Source: an uncultured Gammaproteobacteria bacterium | GTDB lineage: Bacteria > Pseudomonadota > Gammaproteobacteria > Arenicellales > JAANXG01 | Assembly: GCA_947259175.1 (NCBI GenBank) | Contig: CAMYKW010000007.1 | Location: forward strand, 51,836 to 115,835 | Length of the DNA stretch: 64,000 nucleotides | Reading direction: 5' to 3' | Shown here: positions 27,705 through 36,287 of the stretch, in pieces | How positions within the stretch are numbered: position 1 is the stretch's first letter | How the letters are laid out: each line of letters opens with the position of its first letter | Position numbers and translations under genes: made by a program | The notes under the pieces: model-generated | The model's database searches: none | What the model was told of the DNA's origin: nothing | Seen by the model: only the letters and a program-made list of their open reading frames with translations

Positions 27705-29255
27705 TTAATGCTTGCGGACTTCGAATTGCTCGAAAATCCTGGGTAAATCCTTGAGCGCCACTTTGCCCAACGGTGTTCTGGGCAACTCCTCAACCACCGC
27801 GTAACGCACGATGTGATTGTGACTGGATGCGCGGGCGTTGAAATTCTTGATAATATCTTTTGCCTTCGTCTGCTGATCCGGTGGATCGATGGCCAGCACC
27901 GCCGCGGGCCGCATGTCCACTTCCAGCACTCCCGCCTCTTTCAATTCGGGATCGCGTTCCAGCAGCACTTCGAGATCTTCCGGATAAACGTTTTTACCCG
28001 ACTCGGTAACGATCAGGCGTTTGCTGCGACCGGTAATAATGATCTTGCCATCCACCAAACGCGCAATGTCGCCGGTCTTGTACCAGCCGTTTTCCATCGT
28101 CTCCAGGGTCTGGGCCTGGTCGACGTATCCCAGCATGACATTGGGGCCCGACACCCACAGTTCACCGGCGCCATTCGCGTCGGCCGCGTGAATTTTTACT
28201 TGGACGCCCGGTAACGGTTTGCCCACGCTGTCGACACGCGGATCGCTTTTTTCCTGCACACTGACCACTGGCGAACATTCAGTGAGTCCATAGCCCTGGA
28301 TCAATGGTAGACCGAGGTCTCTGAAGAATTGGCCTATTTCCGGATCCAATCGCGAGCCGCCGCTCAACCAACATTTCACCTTGCCACCGAACTTTTTACG
28401 TATCGGCCAATTCAACACGCGGCGCACTCCCGGCGGAGTACTGCGAAGCAACACCAGGTATGCGCGCAACGCGGCGCTGCCCTGTTTGAATCGCTTGTTC
28501 ATATTCAACATGATATTGCGAAACAACCGCGGCACGGCGATGACCATGGTGATTTTTTCGTCAACCATGGCCTCCAAGATTTCGTGTGCCGCCAGTACCC
28601 GCGGCAGGATGATCGTCGACCCTTGATGCAGTGGAAGCAGCATACCGCCGGTCAGCTCCATGGCGTGGGACAGCGGCAATAGCGACAGGAAGCGGTCCTG
28701 CGCGCTGATGTTTATGTCGATGTTTGTTGCCGCGAGCACATTGGACATGATGTTGTCATGGGACAGCCGCACCATTTTCGGGTTGCCGGTGCTGCCGGAG
28801 GTGTAGATGCGCGCCGCTTCTTCGTTGGATGCCGCAGGGGAATCGCTGGCGTCCTCTGCCGCATCCATCGCATCTTCCAGTTCAATCAGCTCGGTGTTGC
28901 TCAGACCTCGGTCGTTGCCGTGAAAAAGAATCAGCTTTGGCGCCAACGCCTGGGCCTGGGTGTGTAGTTCTTCATCGCTGTTGCCGATGTGCAACGGTGC
29001 GACCACTGCCCCCAGCTTCCACACCGCGAACGCGCTCGCCGCCCACTCCGGCCCGTTGGCGGCCAGGATGCCGACGCGATCCCCGGATTGCACGCCGAGT
29101 TGACGCAAGCGCTTGGCTATGTTCAGGGCGTAATGGTAAATCTGGTGATATGTGTACTGCTCACGCCGGCCTTTACCCAGGCGGCGCACCCACGCCAACT
29201 GATCGGGGTGCCTGCTCAGGGCCTGTTTCACCAGCGACCATAGATTTTCGGACAT
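27705..29255 (-). CDS. AMP-binding long-chain fatty acid--CoA/ACP ligase
   Basis: Adenylate-forming enzyme that activates a fatty acid for transfer to CoA or ACP. I start at MSENLWSLVKQALSRHPDQL (ATG at 29253-29255), 516 residues. Motifs: P-loop-like IYTSGSTGNPK, QGYGLTECSPV, GWYKTGDIARL, the hinge GRSKRLIVTESGKNVYPEDL, and the C-terminal catalytic Lys in PRTPLGKVALKDL. Adjacent to a PlsC-type acyltransferase, which suggests phospholipid recycling (Aas-like) rather than beta-oxidation, though this is inference. Confidence 0.92.
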   Translation of the reverse strand: MSENLWSLVKQALSRHPDQLAWVRRLGKGRREQYTYHQIYHYALNIAKRLRQLGVQSGDRVGILAANGPEWAASAFAVWKLGAVVAPLHIGNSDEELHTQAQALAPKLILFHGNDRGLSNTELIELEDAMDAAEDASDSPAASNEEAARIYTSGSTGNPKMVRLSHDNIMSNVLAATNIDINISAQDRFLSLLPLSHAMELTGGMLLPLHQGSTIILPRVLAAHEILEAMVDEKITMVIAVPRLFRNIMLNMNKRFKQGSAALRAYLVLLRSTPPGVRRVLNWPIRKKFGGKVKCWLSGGSRLDPEIGQFFRDLGLPLIQGYGLTECSPVVSVQEKSDPRVDSVGKPLPGVQVKIHAADANGAGELWVSGPNVMLGYVDQAQTLETMENGWYKTGDIARLVDGKIIITGRSKRLIVTESGKNVYPEDLEVLLERDPELKEAGVLEVDMRPAAVLAIDPPDQQTKAKDIIKNFNARASSHNHIVRYAVVEELPRTPLGKVALKDLPRIFEQFEVRKH

Positions 29256-29409
29256 GCTCGCAAATCGCATCATGCGTCAATTGAAGCCGGCGTTTGGTGC
29301 TCGTAGTAGCGCACACCGCTCACGCCCGCCGCGGAACGGCCAGCGGCGTAGTTTAGCAAAACCGGGGCGCGCGCGGCTCTACTCGATCAACCGCCGGCGG
29401 GCCAGCCCG

Positions 29410-30423
29410 CTACGCAGGCCGCGCGAATACCAAAGAGAAATAACGGTTTTCCGGTTCGTAGTGTCGCTCAACCACCATATCCGCTTCTTCCAGCAGTTGA
29501 GTCAAACCCGCCACGGTAAATTTACGGCTGATTTCCGTCAATATGCTTTCCCTTCGCCGGAATTCAACATCGAGATCCAGGGTGCGGATCGACACCTGTT
29601 GCGCCCGCTTCGATATCAGATGCATCTCGATTTGTGATAACTCCGGATCGTAGAACGCACGATGTTCGAACGTCTCCAGATCGAAGTCCGCGTCGAGTTC
29701 CCTGTTGATCACGCGAAGCACGTTCATGTTGAACTGCGCGGTGATTCCGCTGTCGTCGTTGTAAGCCCGGTGTAAGGTGTCGTGGTCCTTGACGCGGTCG
29801 GCGCCCAGCAGAAAACGGTCGTCATCAGCCATCTGCTCACGCACGGTGGAGATCAGCTCAACGGCTTCGTCATGATCGAAATTGCCGATCGTGCCGCCCA
29901 GGAAAACAAATAACTTGCACGCTTGCTGGTCGCGCACACGTTCGTGTTTCAGTCCCCGCTCGTAATCCGACCACAAGGCGTCGATGGTCAAGGGTGGGAA
30001 ACGACGCAGTAAACGCTCACCCGCCTGAACCAGGGCCTTCTCCGACACATCGATGGGGATATAACGCAGCGATGTTTGTTCCGACAACACGGCTTGCAGC
30101 AGAAGCTCCGTTTTCGTGGAGGAACCACTACCCAATTCCACAATTACGTCGGGTTCCGAAAGATCAATGACTTCCCCAACCACTTCCTCGAGCAGATTGT
30201 GTTCCACGCGAGTCGGATAGTACTCCGGTGTGGCGCAGATTTTCTCGAATAGTTCGGAGCCGGCTTCATCATAGAAGTACTTCGGCGGCAGCACCTTCGG
30301 CGCCGCGGTTAACCCTGCACGAACGTCTCCGGTTAAACTGGATTTCGGCGCGCCCTGCGCAGGCTTGTGAATACTCAAGCGTTCACGGGAGGCGGAGACG
30401 CGTGCGGCGGGTGAGGATTTCAT
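29410..30423 (-). CDS. egtD: EgtD-family L-histidine N-alpha-methyltransferase
   Basis: SAM-dependent trimethylation of histidine to hercynine, the first step of ergothioneine synthesis. 337 residues. YFYDEAGSELFEKIC contains the substrate Tyr, IVELGSGSSTKTELLL is the SAM-binding motif I, FLGGTIGNF carries the conserved Asn and HRAYNDD the second substrate Tyr. TEISRKF near the C terminus has the Glu and Ser that hold the histidine carboxylate and amine in EgtD. No EgtB, EgtC or EgtE gene lies nearby, so the remaining steps are elsewhere or absent. Confidence 0.88.
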   Translation of the reverse strand: MKSSPAARVSASRERLSIHKPAQGAPKSSLTGDVRAGLTAAPKVLPPKYFYDEAGSELFEKICATPEYYPTRVEHNLLEEVVGEVIDLSEPDVIVELGSGSSTKTELLLQAVLSEQTSLRYIPIDVSEKALVQAGERLLRRFPPLTIDALWSDYERGLKHERVRDQQACKLFVFLGGTIGNFDHDEAVELISTVREQMADDDRFLLGADRVKDHDTLHRAYNDDSGITAQFNMNVLRVINRELDADFDLETFEHRAFYDPELSQIEMHLISKRAQQVSIRTLDLDVEFRRRESILTEISRKFTVAGLTQLLEEADMVVERHYEPENRYFSLVFARPA

Positions 30424-30561
30424 AAGCGGACACCGTCAACGTCGCTCCGCGTTTGGCGCGACGGATTTCTCCTGCTGGCGTTAAAGTATCGTCGTGATTT
30501 CGATTTCGCTATTATGCAGGCAGACGACCGGTTCATCAACGCTTCAACAAATGGCGTGTCC

Positions 30562-31425
30562 ATGACATCGAATCACAAACAGCATTCTTTGATATCAACG
30601 CATGACGTCCGGCGTGCGGTGGAGCAAACCCTGGCCGAAGACGTCGGTAGCGGCGATCTGACCGCGGCTCTGATCGCCGCGGACCGCGTCGTCAGCGGAA
30701 CGCTGATCAGCCGGCAACGCGCCGTTGTCTGTGGGACTGCATGGTTCGATGAGGTGTTTCACCAGCTGGATTCAAAGGTGGTAGTCGAATGGCGGGTGCA
30801 GGACGGCGACAACGTGAATGAGAACCAACAACTTTGCCAGATACAGGGCGGCGCCAGACCGATTCTCACCGGTGAACGAACGGCTCTCAATTGGCTGCAA
30901 ACACTTTCCGGCACCGCCACTGTAACACGCGCATACGTTGACCGAATCACCGGCACCGGGGCATTGATACTGGATACCCGTAAGACCATCCCCGGCCTGC
31001 GGCTGGCGCAGAAGTACGCCGTTCGCTGCGGCGGCGGACACAATCACCGGGTTGGACTCTACGACGGCGTGCTGATTAAGGAAAACCATCTGCGCAGCAG
31101 CGAGTCCATCGGTTCGGTATTGCTGCGCGCAAGGCGACAGGCACCCGACGGAATCATGATCGAAATCGAGGTGGATACCCTGCAACAACTCGAGCAGGCA
31201 TTGGATGCGGGGGCCCAGCGAGTACTGCTCGACAACTTTTCTACCGATCAGTTACGCGCCGCTGTTGCGGTCAACAACGGTCGCGCCAAACTGGAAGCAT
31301 CCGGCAATATCAATCTGGATAATGTCGGCGAAGTCGCGGCCACCGGCGTCGACTATATTTCGATTGGCGCATTGACCAAACACATTCAGGCAATAGATTT
31401 GTCGTTGGAGTTCGCTCGGGGTTAA
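30562..31425 (+). CDS. nadC: Nicotinate-nucleotide pyrophosphorylase (quinolinate phosphoribosyltransferase)
   Basis: Converts quinolinate and PRPP to nicotinic acid mononucleotide in de novo NAD synthesis. I use ATG at 30562 (287 residues); an in-frame ATG at 30514 gives 303. Family motifs are AEDVGSGDLTA, GERTALNWLQTLSGTAT, LDTRKTIPGLRLAQKYAVRCGGG with the substrate-binding basic residues, YDGVLIKENH, and EASGNINLDNV. Divergent from egtD (138 bp); nadE is in the same window at 36-38 kb but not linked. Confidence 0.95.
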   Translation: MTSNHKQHSLISTHDVRRAVEQTLAEDVGSGDLTAALIAADRVVSGTLISRQRAVVCGTAWFDEVFHQLDSKVVVEWRVQDGDNVNENQQLCQIQGGARPILTGERTALNWLQTLSGTATVTRAYVDRITGTGALILDTRKTIPGLRLAQKYAVRCGGGHNHRVGLYDGVLIKENHLRSSESIGSVLLRARRQAPDGIMIEIEVDTLQQLEQALDAGAQRVLLDNFSTDQLRAAVAVNNGRAKLEASGNINLDNVGEVAATGVDYISIGALTKHIQAIDLSLEFARG

Positions 31426-31552
31426 ACACAACTTCTCCCCGGTCCCTGATCACACACCGCAGGGACCGTTCATATATTCCCGAATTTCGCGACACCGGCT
31501 CGCCGGCTGGTGTAGCGAAAACAGCGATGGGACAGCCGGCACAACCGCTGAT

Positions 31553-32065
31553 CTACTCCCTCAGCCGCTGATCGGTTTTTTGCGGAAGTTTCAGCGGTTT
31601 GATGTCGAAGAAATTCAACGGCAGGCCGATACCGCGACCGTATTTCTCCTGGTCATAATTGGGATTTCGGCGCACGCCCTGCTTGATGCCGTTTCGCGAC
31701 CTTTCCAACGCCTGGATAATCATGTCGTGAAGGTCGGGATTGTATGGCAACTCGTAAGCGCGGGGTTGCGCGGTGAAGTCGCCGATCGGCTTGGCCCACA
31801 CGTATATCGCGCCATCCTCGTTACCGCTCGGTCTCGGTTCAATGATATCCGCCGCCAGCAGCCGCATATCGTCGGGCAGATTCTGTCCCGTCGGCCAACC
31901 CAGCAATTCAACGATGGCGAAATAACTCATGACCACAGTCAACATGGTCGTGACAATTGCTCCCGCCTTGATCTGCCAAGGCCAAGTGGTGTCGACGTTG
32001 AGGCTCAGCAGCAACAACGACACGATCAGGGCAAACGTAACCAGGCCGATGACCGCGACGATCAT
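31553..32065 (-). CDS. Small membrane protein of unknown function (third gene of ExbB/TolR-like cluster)
   Basis: 170 residues with two N-terminal transmembrane helices (IVAVIGLVTFALIVSLLLLS and IVTTMLTVVMSYFAIVELLG). A conserved-looking soluble part follows (EPRPSGNEDGAIYVWAKPIG, LPYNPDLHDMIIQALERSRN). Its ATG overlaps the stop of the upstream gene (ATGA), a sign of translational coupling. No family recognised. Confidence 0.75.
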   Translation of the reverse strand: MIVAVIGLVTFALIVSLLLLSLNVDTTWPWQIKAGAIVTTMLTVVMSYFAIVELLGWPTGQNLPDDMRLLAADIIEPRPSGNEDGAIYVWAKPIGDFTAQPRAYELPYNPDLHDMIIQALERSRNGIKQGVRRNPNYDQEKYGRGIGLPLNFFDIKPLKLPQKTDQRLRE

Positions 32066-32655
32066 AGGAAATACGGAGTCAGCACCTTGGGCGTGCGTCG
32101 GATATCCTTGATTTCGCGGTCGCTGGTCACGGTGAAACGCACCACCGTTTTCTCCACGTCCTGCTCCTCCAACACCACCTTGTCGACGAAAGCAAGTTTG
32201 AACTCCGGGTTGACGCGTTCAACCTTGAGCGTGACCGGAACCGGTTCGCCCCTGACTGAGTGATAGTAATAAAGATTCACCACGTATTGGCCGGTGATCG
32301 TGCCCCGCAGCGTAACAATCTCCTGATTGATCGGATACACGACCGTGCGGCCGTCGATTTCCACGGTGTCGTTGATCTCGCCACGATCATCCCGGTCCAA
32401 ATGCATCCATCCCGCATCCCGCTGCAAATAGGACACTATTTCACCGTGCGGATCTTCCACCCACAGATCGACGTCGTCCGCCCGGTCCTCGGGCCAGGTT
32501 GCAGTAATAATAAATTCCGCCTTGGGGTCGACCACACCGGTCTTGTTCACGGGATTGACCAGCATAATGGCCACAAGAAAAAGAAACGTAAATCCCAACA
32601 GGGCGTTGAAAAGCAAATCAGTAAAGGGGTCGGTTAGATAACGGTGGTTGCTCAC
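32062..32655 (-). CDS. TolR/ExbD-like membrane-anchored protein with a DUF2135-like periplasmic domain
   Basis: I start at the GTG at 32653-32655 (MSNHRYLTDPFTDLLFNALL), 4 bp after the upstream stop; the longer frame runs into that gene. 197 residues: a short cytosolic N terminus, then one transmembrane helix (LLFNALLGFTFLFLVAIMLV) preceded by Asp residues, as in TolR and MotB stator partners. A beta-rich domain with DDVDLWVEDPHGEIVSYLQR follows, similar to the DVDLHVxDPxGE motif of DUF2135 proteins. Function unknown. Confidence 0.75.
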   Translation of the reverse strand: MSNHRYLTDPFTDLLFNALLGFTFLFLVAIMLVNPVNKTGVVDPKAEFIITATWPEDRADDVDLWVEDPHGEIVSYLQRDAGWMHLDRDDRGEINDTVEIDGRTVVYPINQEIVTLRGTITGQYVVNLYYYHSVRGEPVPVTLKVERVNPEFKLAFVDKVVLEEQDVEKTVVRFTVTSDREIKDIRRTPKVLTPYFL

Positions 32656-32659
32656 GCCG

Positions 32660-33418
32660 TTAGTCTCGTTGTGTATCGCCACCACTTGCAAGCCGCGGCG
32701 CCACATGAATCTCCGACACTTCGGTGATGCCGGCAAGCAACTCGTCGGCACCACGGTCGGCGATATGATATTGGATTCCGGCAAGGACGCCGCCGATCAG
32801 CCCGCACAGCGTGGTAAACAAAGCGACACGCATGCCGTCGCTCATTTTAGACAACATGGTCTGTATGGTGGATATATCAAGGTCTTCAACTGTGGGCACG
32901 GACTGCAACATCAGGATGAATCCGATCACCGTGCCCAGTAGGCCGAGCTTTATCATTAGATCGGCGATCAGCCAACCCAGTTGTTGCGGCGATCTGATGC
33001 GCTTCCCCAGTGCGTCCAACAACTGACTTTGATCGTTTGCGAAACGGTGGGGCTGATCTGAATTCTGCAGGCGGCGGGCAAGATTCTGTATATGGTTGGC
33101 CATCGGTCCTTCCGGCAACACCGCTGAGTAACCGAACACCACTTCGTGGTTATTCACGCTGATCTGCGATTGCTGATCGCGATCCATTAATCGCGAAATC
33201 GTATTGACGTCATTGATGTACTTCGACAAGCGCAAAATCAGCCAGCCGGCGTGTAACGAAGAAATTACAAACACCCCGACAATCACAATTGAGAGTTTAC
33301 TGGCATCGCTCCTGAATAAGACGTGGAACAGCCCCTGATGCCAGGCAACAGTCAAACCGACCGCAACGGCGGTAACAAACAACAACCAGCGCAGGAGTAG
33401 CTGATGGGTGATGTACAT
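32660..33418 (-). CDS. MotA/TolQ/ExbB-type proton-channel family protein
   Basis: I start at MYITHQLLLRWLLFVTAV (ATG at 33416-33418), 252 residues. Two N-terminal membrane segments (about 10-30 and 45-65), a cytoplasmic loop, then the family hallmark pair of helices: LIKLGLLGTVIGFILMLQSV and GMRVALFTTLCGLIGGVLAG. LGTVxG and ALxTTxxGL are the signature of MotA/TolQ/ExbB motors. First gene of a three-gene operon with the TolR-like protein and a small membrane protein. Confidence 0.87.
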   Translation of the reverse strand: MYITHQLLLRWLLFVTAVAVGLTVAWHQGLFHVLFRSDASKLSIVIVGVFVISSLHAGWLILRLSKYINDVNTISRLMDRDQQSQISVNNHEVVFGYSAVLPEGPMANHIQNLARRLQNSDQPHRFANDQSQLLDALGKRIRSPQQLGWLIADLMIKLGLLGTVIGFILMLQSVPTVEDLDISTIQTMLSKMSDGMRVALFTTLCGLIGGVLAGIQYHIADRGADELLAGITEVSEIHVAPRLASGGDTQRD

Positions 33419-33593
33419 CGTCGCTATTCCAGTTCCCACTTCGATGCACGCGGGTCTTGATTACTGCGAACAACCAATATGCAACTACCTCTACGGATTA
33501 TGAAGCACCGAGTTTTATCGCCACAGCGGCGCGAGAACATTTATGCGGGTCCCCCTAAACCGGTCACCCGAGAGTCGATTCAGCAAGCACAAT

Positions 33594-34346
33594 CTAAAGA
33601 TCGATCCAAATCACCGACGCCATGCGCCCACTGTTTCGATCGCGGCGATACGAAAAAAATCGATCCGGCTGACTGAAAGTACACAGTGATTCATCGTAGT
33701 GACAATTGTCAACCCCCGCGGCGTGCAAACGCCGGCGCACCAATGCATACAGATTCGCCATCCATTTACGTTCGTGCCGTCTTGCGGTGAAACAGGATCC
33801 GCAACCCGGCCGGCCGTCGTCCAGAGCATTCTTGACATCATCTCCGATTTCAAAAGCCTGTGGGCCGATGGCCGGTCCCAACCACGCCAGCATGTCCGCA
33901 GTCGCGACGGCAAAGCGCTTTAGAGAAGCCTCGATCACACCGGCGGCCAACCCACGCCAGCCGACATGCACGATGCCGACCCGCTCCCCAGCGCGGTCGC
34001 AAAGAAATACCGGCACGCAATCCGCGGTCAATACCGCGCATACAACGCCCGGTTGATCCGCAAAGCTGCTGTCGGCACGCGTATCGGGTATCGATGCCGC
34101 CGCGTTCACCACCCGGGTACCGTGCACCTGGTTCAACCATACGGGTTCAGCCGGCAACCGACCCAGTTTGATCAAGCGGCGTCGGTTCTCCGCCACCCGG
34201 CGCGGGTCGTCGCCGACATGGTCAGCCAGATTCAAGCGGGAAAACGCACCAACACTGACGCCGCCGGCGCGCGTGGTTGTGAATGCCCGCACCCGCCGCG
34301 GCGCGGTCCACCGTGCGTCGATCACTTGCCAGCGGTCCTCAGTCAT
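33594..34346 (-). CDS. pgeF: PgeF/YfiH-type multicopper-oxidase-fold protein (purine nucleoside phosphorylase / peptidoglycan editing factor)
   Basis: Family acts on purine nucleosides and, in E. coli, corrects Ser misincorporation in peptidoglycan precursors. I use MTEDRWQVIDARW (ATG at 34344-34346), 250 residues; in-frame ATGs up to 34403 are possible. The metal-binding residues are visible: WLNQVHGTRVV, TADCVPV and HVGWRGLAAGVIE. The C-terminal segment DESLCTFSQPDRFFSYRRD is typical. It follows rluD, as in many gammaproteobacteria. Confidence 0.93.
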   Translation of the reverse strand: MTEDRWQVIDARWTAPRRVRAFTTTRAGGVSVGAFSRLNLADHVGDDPRRVAENRRRLIKLGRLPAEPVWLNQVHGTRVVNAAASIPDTRADSSFADQPGVVCAVLTADCVPVFLCDRAGERVGIVHVGWRGLAAGVIEASLKRFAVATADMLAWLGPAIGPQAFEIGDDVKNALDDGRPGCGSCFTARRHERKWMANLYALVRRRLHAAGVDNCHYDESLCTFSQPDRFFSYRRDRNSGRMASVIWIDL

Positions 34347-34421
34347 CGCGGCCGCCGCCATTCGCTCCGCCCCGCCGCATGGCACGAAACAGGCCGTTGG
34401 CATCCCGCCGCGGCGCAGTCA

Positions 34422-35381
34422 TCAGCGCTCGGCGTTGTCGTCATTCAGGGCCTCAATGAGCCGCGCGAAATCCGCCGGCGGCGGCTGTTTCCAAAGTAAC
34501 GATTCACCGGTCACCGGATGCACCACCGCCAGCTCGTTAGCGTGCAGTGCCTGCCTGCGAAATCCGCGCAGCGCCTCGCGCAGCCTGTCCGAGGAATTCG
34601 CCGGGATACGCAAGCGGCCCCCGTAGACCGGATCGCCCACCAGGGGAAAACCCAGATGTTTCATATGCACCCGAATCTGGTGCGTGCGGCCGGTGTCCAG
34701 TTGCACCCGTAACAAAGTATGCGCGCGGAATTTTTGCGCGATTCTGTAACGCGTAACCGCGGGTTTGCCGCGCTCGGTCACGCACATGCGGCGCCGGTCA
34801 TGCCGATCACGGCCGATGGGCGCGTCCACCGTGCCGCCCGAGATCATCACGCCGCATACCAAGGCGAGATATCCGCGCTTGAGGCTACGCTCAGTCAGTT
34901 GCTCAATCAAGCGATTGCGTGCGATCTCACTGCGTGCCACCACCAACAGACCGCTGGTATCCTTGTCCAAGCGGTGCACGATGCCGGCTCGGGGTAGCGC
35001 CGCCAGGTTTGGATCCTTGAATAACAACGCATTCATCATCGTGCCGTCGGCGTTCCCGGCTCCCGGATGCACGACCATGCCGGCGGGTTTGTTGACCACC
35101 AGCAGGTGGGGGTCTTCATAGCGCACATCCAATGCGATGGGCTCAGGGCGCCAGTCGTTCGCCGCCGCCTCGGGTACCGCGACCTCGACCTGTTCGCCGC
35201 CGGTTACGCGGTCCCGCTGCCTGGGGACCTCGTCATCCACCAGCACCAACCCGTCGCGCAGCCACTTCTGAATGGAGCTTCGCGAATACTCGGGGTACAG
35301 TTCCGCCAATGCCTTATCGATGCGCTTTCCGGCGAAATCGTCGGGAATATGAACGGTTATCTGCCTGGCAATGGCGGTCAA
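34422..35381 (-). CDS. rluD: RluD, 23S rRNA pseudouridine synthase (1911/1915/1917)
   Basis: Makes three pseudouridines in helix 69 of 23S rRNA. 319 residues (E. coli 326). N-terminal S4 RNA-binding domain (RIDKALAELYPEYSRSSIQK), the catalytic Asp in HRLDKDTSGLLVVA, and GRTHQIRVHMKHLGFPLVGD. Divergent from bamD with a short 69-bp gap, the standard gammaproteobacterial arrangement. Confidence 0.97.
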   Translation of the reverse strand: MTAIARQITVHIPDDFAGKRIDKALAELYPEYSRSSIQKWLRDGLVLVDDEVPRQRDRVTGGEQVEVAVPEAAANDWRPEPIALDVRYEDPHLLVVNKPAGMVVHPGAGNADGTMMNALLFKDPNLAALPRAGIVHRLDKDTSGLLVVARSEIARNRLIEQLTERSLKRGYLALVCGVMISGGTVDAPIGRDRHDRRRMCVTERGKPAVTRYRIAQKFRAHTLLRVQLDTGRTHQIRVHMKHLGFPLVGDPVYGGRLRIPANSSDRLREALRGFRRQALHANELAVVHPVTGESLLWKQPPPADFARLIEALNDDNAER

Positions 35382-35450
35382 AGCGCCTTCCCCATCGCCC
35401 AGAATCGGGTTATGCTCGGGGGCTGTTGTCGGAACTGCAAGTCGCGTGTC

Positions 35451-36287
35451 ATGAAGTTGTTTAGAGCATTATTTTCAGTCGTCGTAGCGCTGATGGTTGC
35501 CGGTGGTTGTGCAAGCCTCAAGCCCGAATCGGCCCGTGACGACTGGCCGGTCGAGAAATTCTACAGCGAAGCCACGCACGCCTTAAGCAAAAAGCGCTGG
35601 GAGCTCGCGCTGGAGCTCTACCAGGCCCTCGAAGCGCGCTATCCCTACGGCCCATACGCCGACCAGGCCCATATCGACACTATTTACGCGTATTACAAGA
35701 AAGAGGAGCCGGAGTCGGCGATTGCCGCCGCGGATCGGTTTATCCGTCTACACCCGACTCATCCCGGCGTAGCCTACGCTTATTACATGAAAGGCCTGGT
35801 CAATTTCAACGAACATCGCAATTTTCTCGATCGCTGGATGGGCACCGCAGTTGTCAGCGACCGCGATCCACGTGCGGCGCGGGAATCGTTCCTGGCGTTT
35901 CGCGAGCTCGTGAGCCGCTATCCGCAAAGCCCTTACACGGAAAATGCCGGGCAGCGGATGAAACATCTGCTCAACGTCCTGGCGATGAGCGAGATCAGCG
36001 TAGCCGATTATTACTTCAAACGCGGCGCCTATGTCGCCGTCGTGAATCGCTGTAAGAACGTCATCGAGGAGTATCAGCAAACTTTCGCGGTTGAAGATGC
36101 ACTCGGCTTGATGGCCGTGGCGTACCAACGCATGGGAATGGATGAGCTTGCCCGGGATTCGCTGCGCATCCTCAAAATCAATTTTCCCAACAGCGAGTAT
36201 ATCCCGCAAATCGCCGCCGGCGAATACTCAACCCAGCGCGGCTCATGGATGTCGCGCATGCTTAAGCGGCAGCCGGACGACTCCTGA
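35451..36287 (+). CDS. bamD: BamD, outer-membrane protein assembly lipoprotein
   Basis: Essential BAM-complex component that binds nascent OMPs and BamA. I start at the ATG at 35451 (MKLFRALFSVVVALM), 278 residues; the upstream open frame overlaps rluD and is not coding. The lipobox VAGGC sits before Cys20, and five TPR-like repeats follow (YSEATHALSKKRWELALELY, PYADQAHIDTIYAYYKKEEP, YYMKGLVNFNEHRNF). Its 3' end overlaps the convergent nadE by 26 bp. Confidence 0.96.
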   Translation: MKLFRALFSVVVALMVAGGCASLKPESARDDWPVEKFYSEATHALSKKRWELALELYQALEARYPYGPYADQAHIDTIYAYYKKEEPESAIAAADRFIRLHPTHPGVAYAYYMKGLVNFNEHRNFLDRWMGTAVVSDRDPRAARESFLAFRELVSRYPQSPYTENAGQRMKHLLNVLAMSEISVADYYFKRGAYVAVVNRCKNVIEEYQQTFAVEDALGLMAVAYQRMGMDELARDSLRILKINFPNSEYIPQIAAGEYSTQRGSWMSRMLKRQPDDS

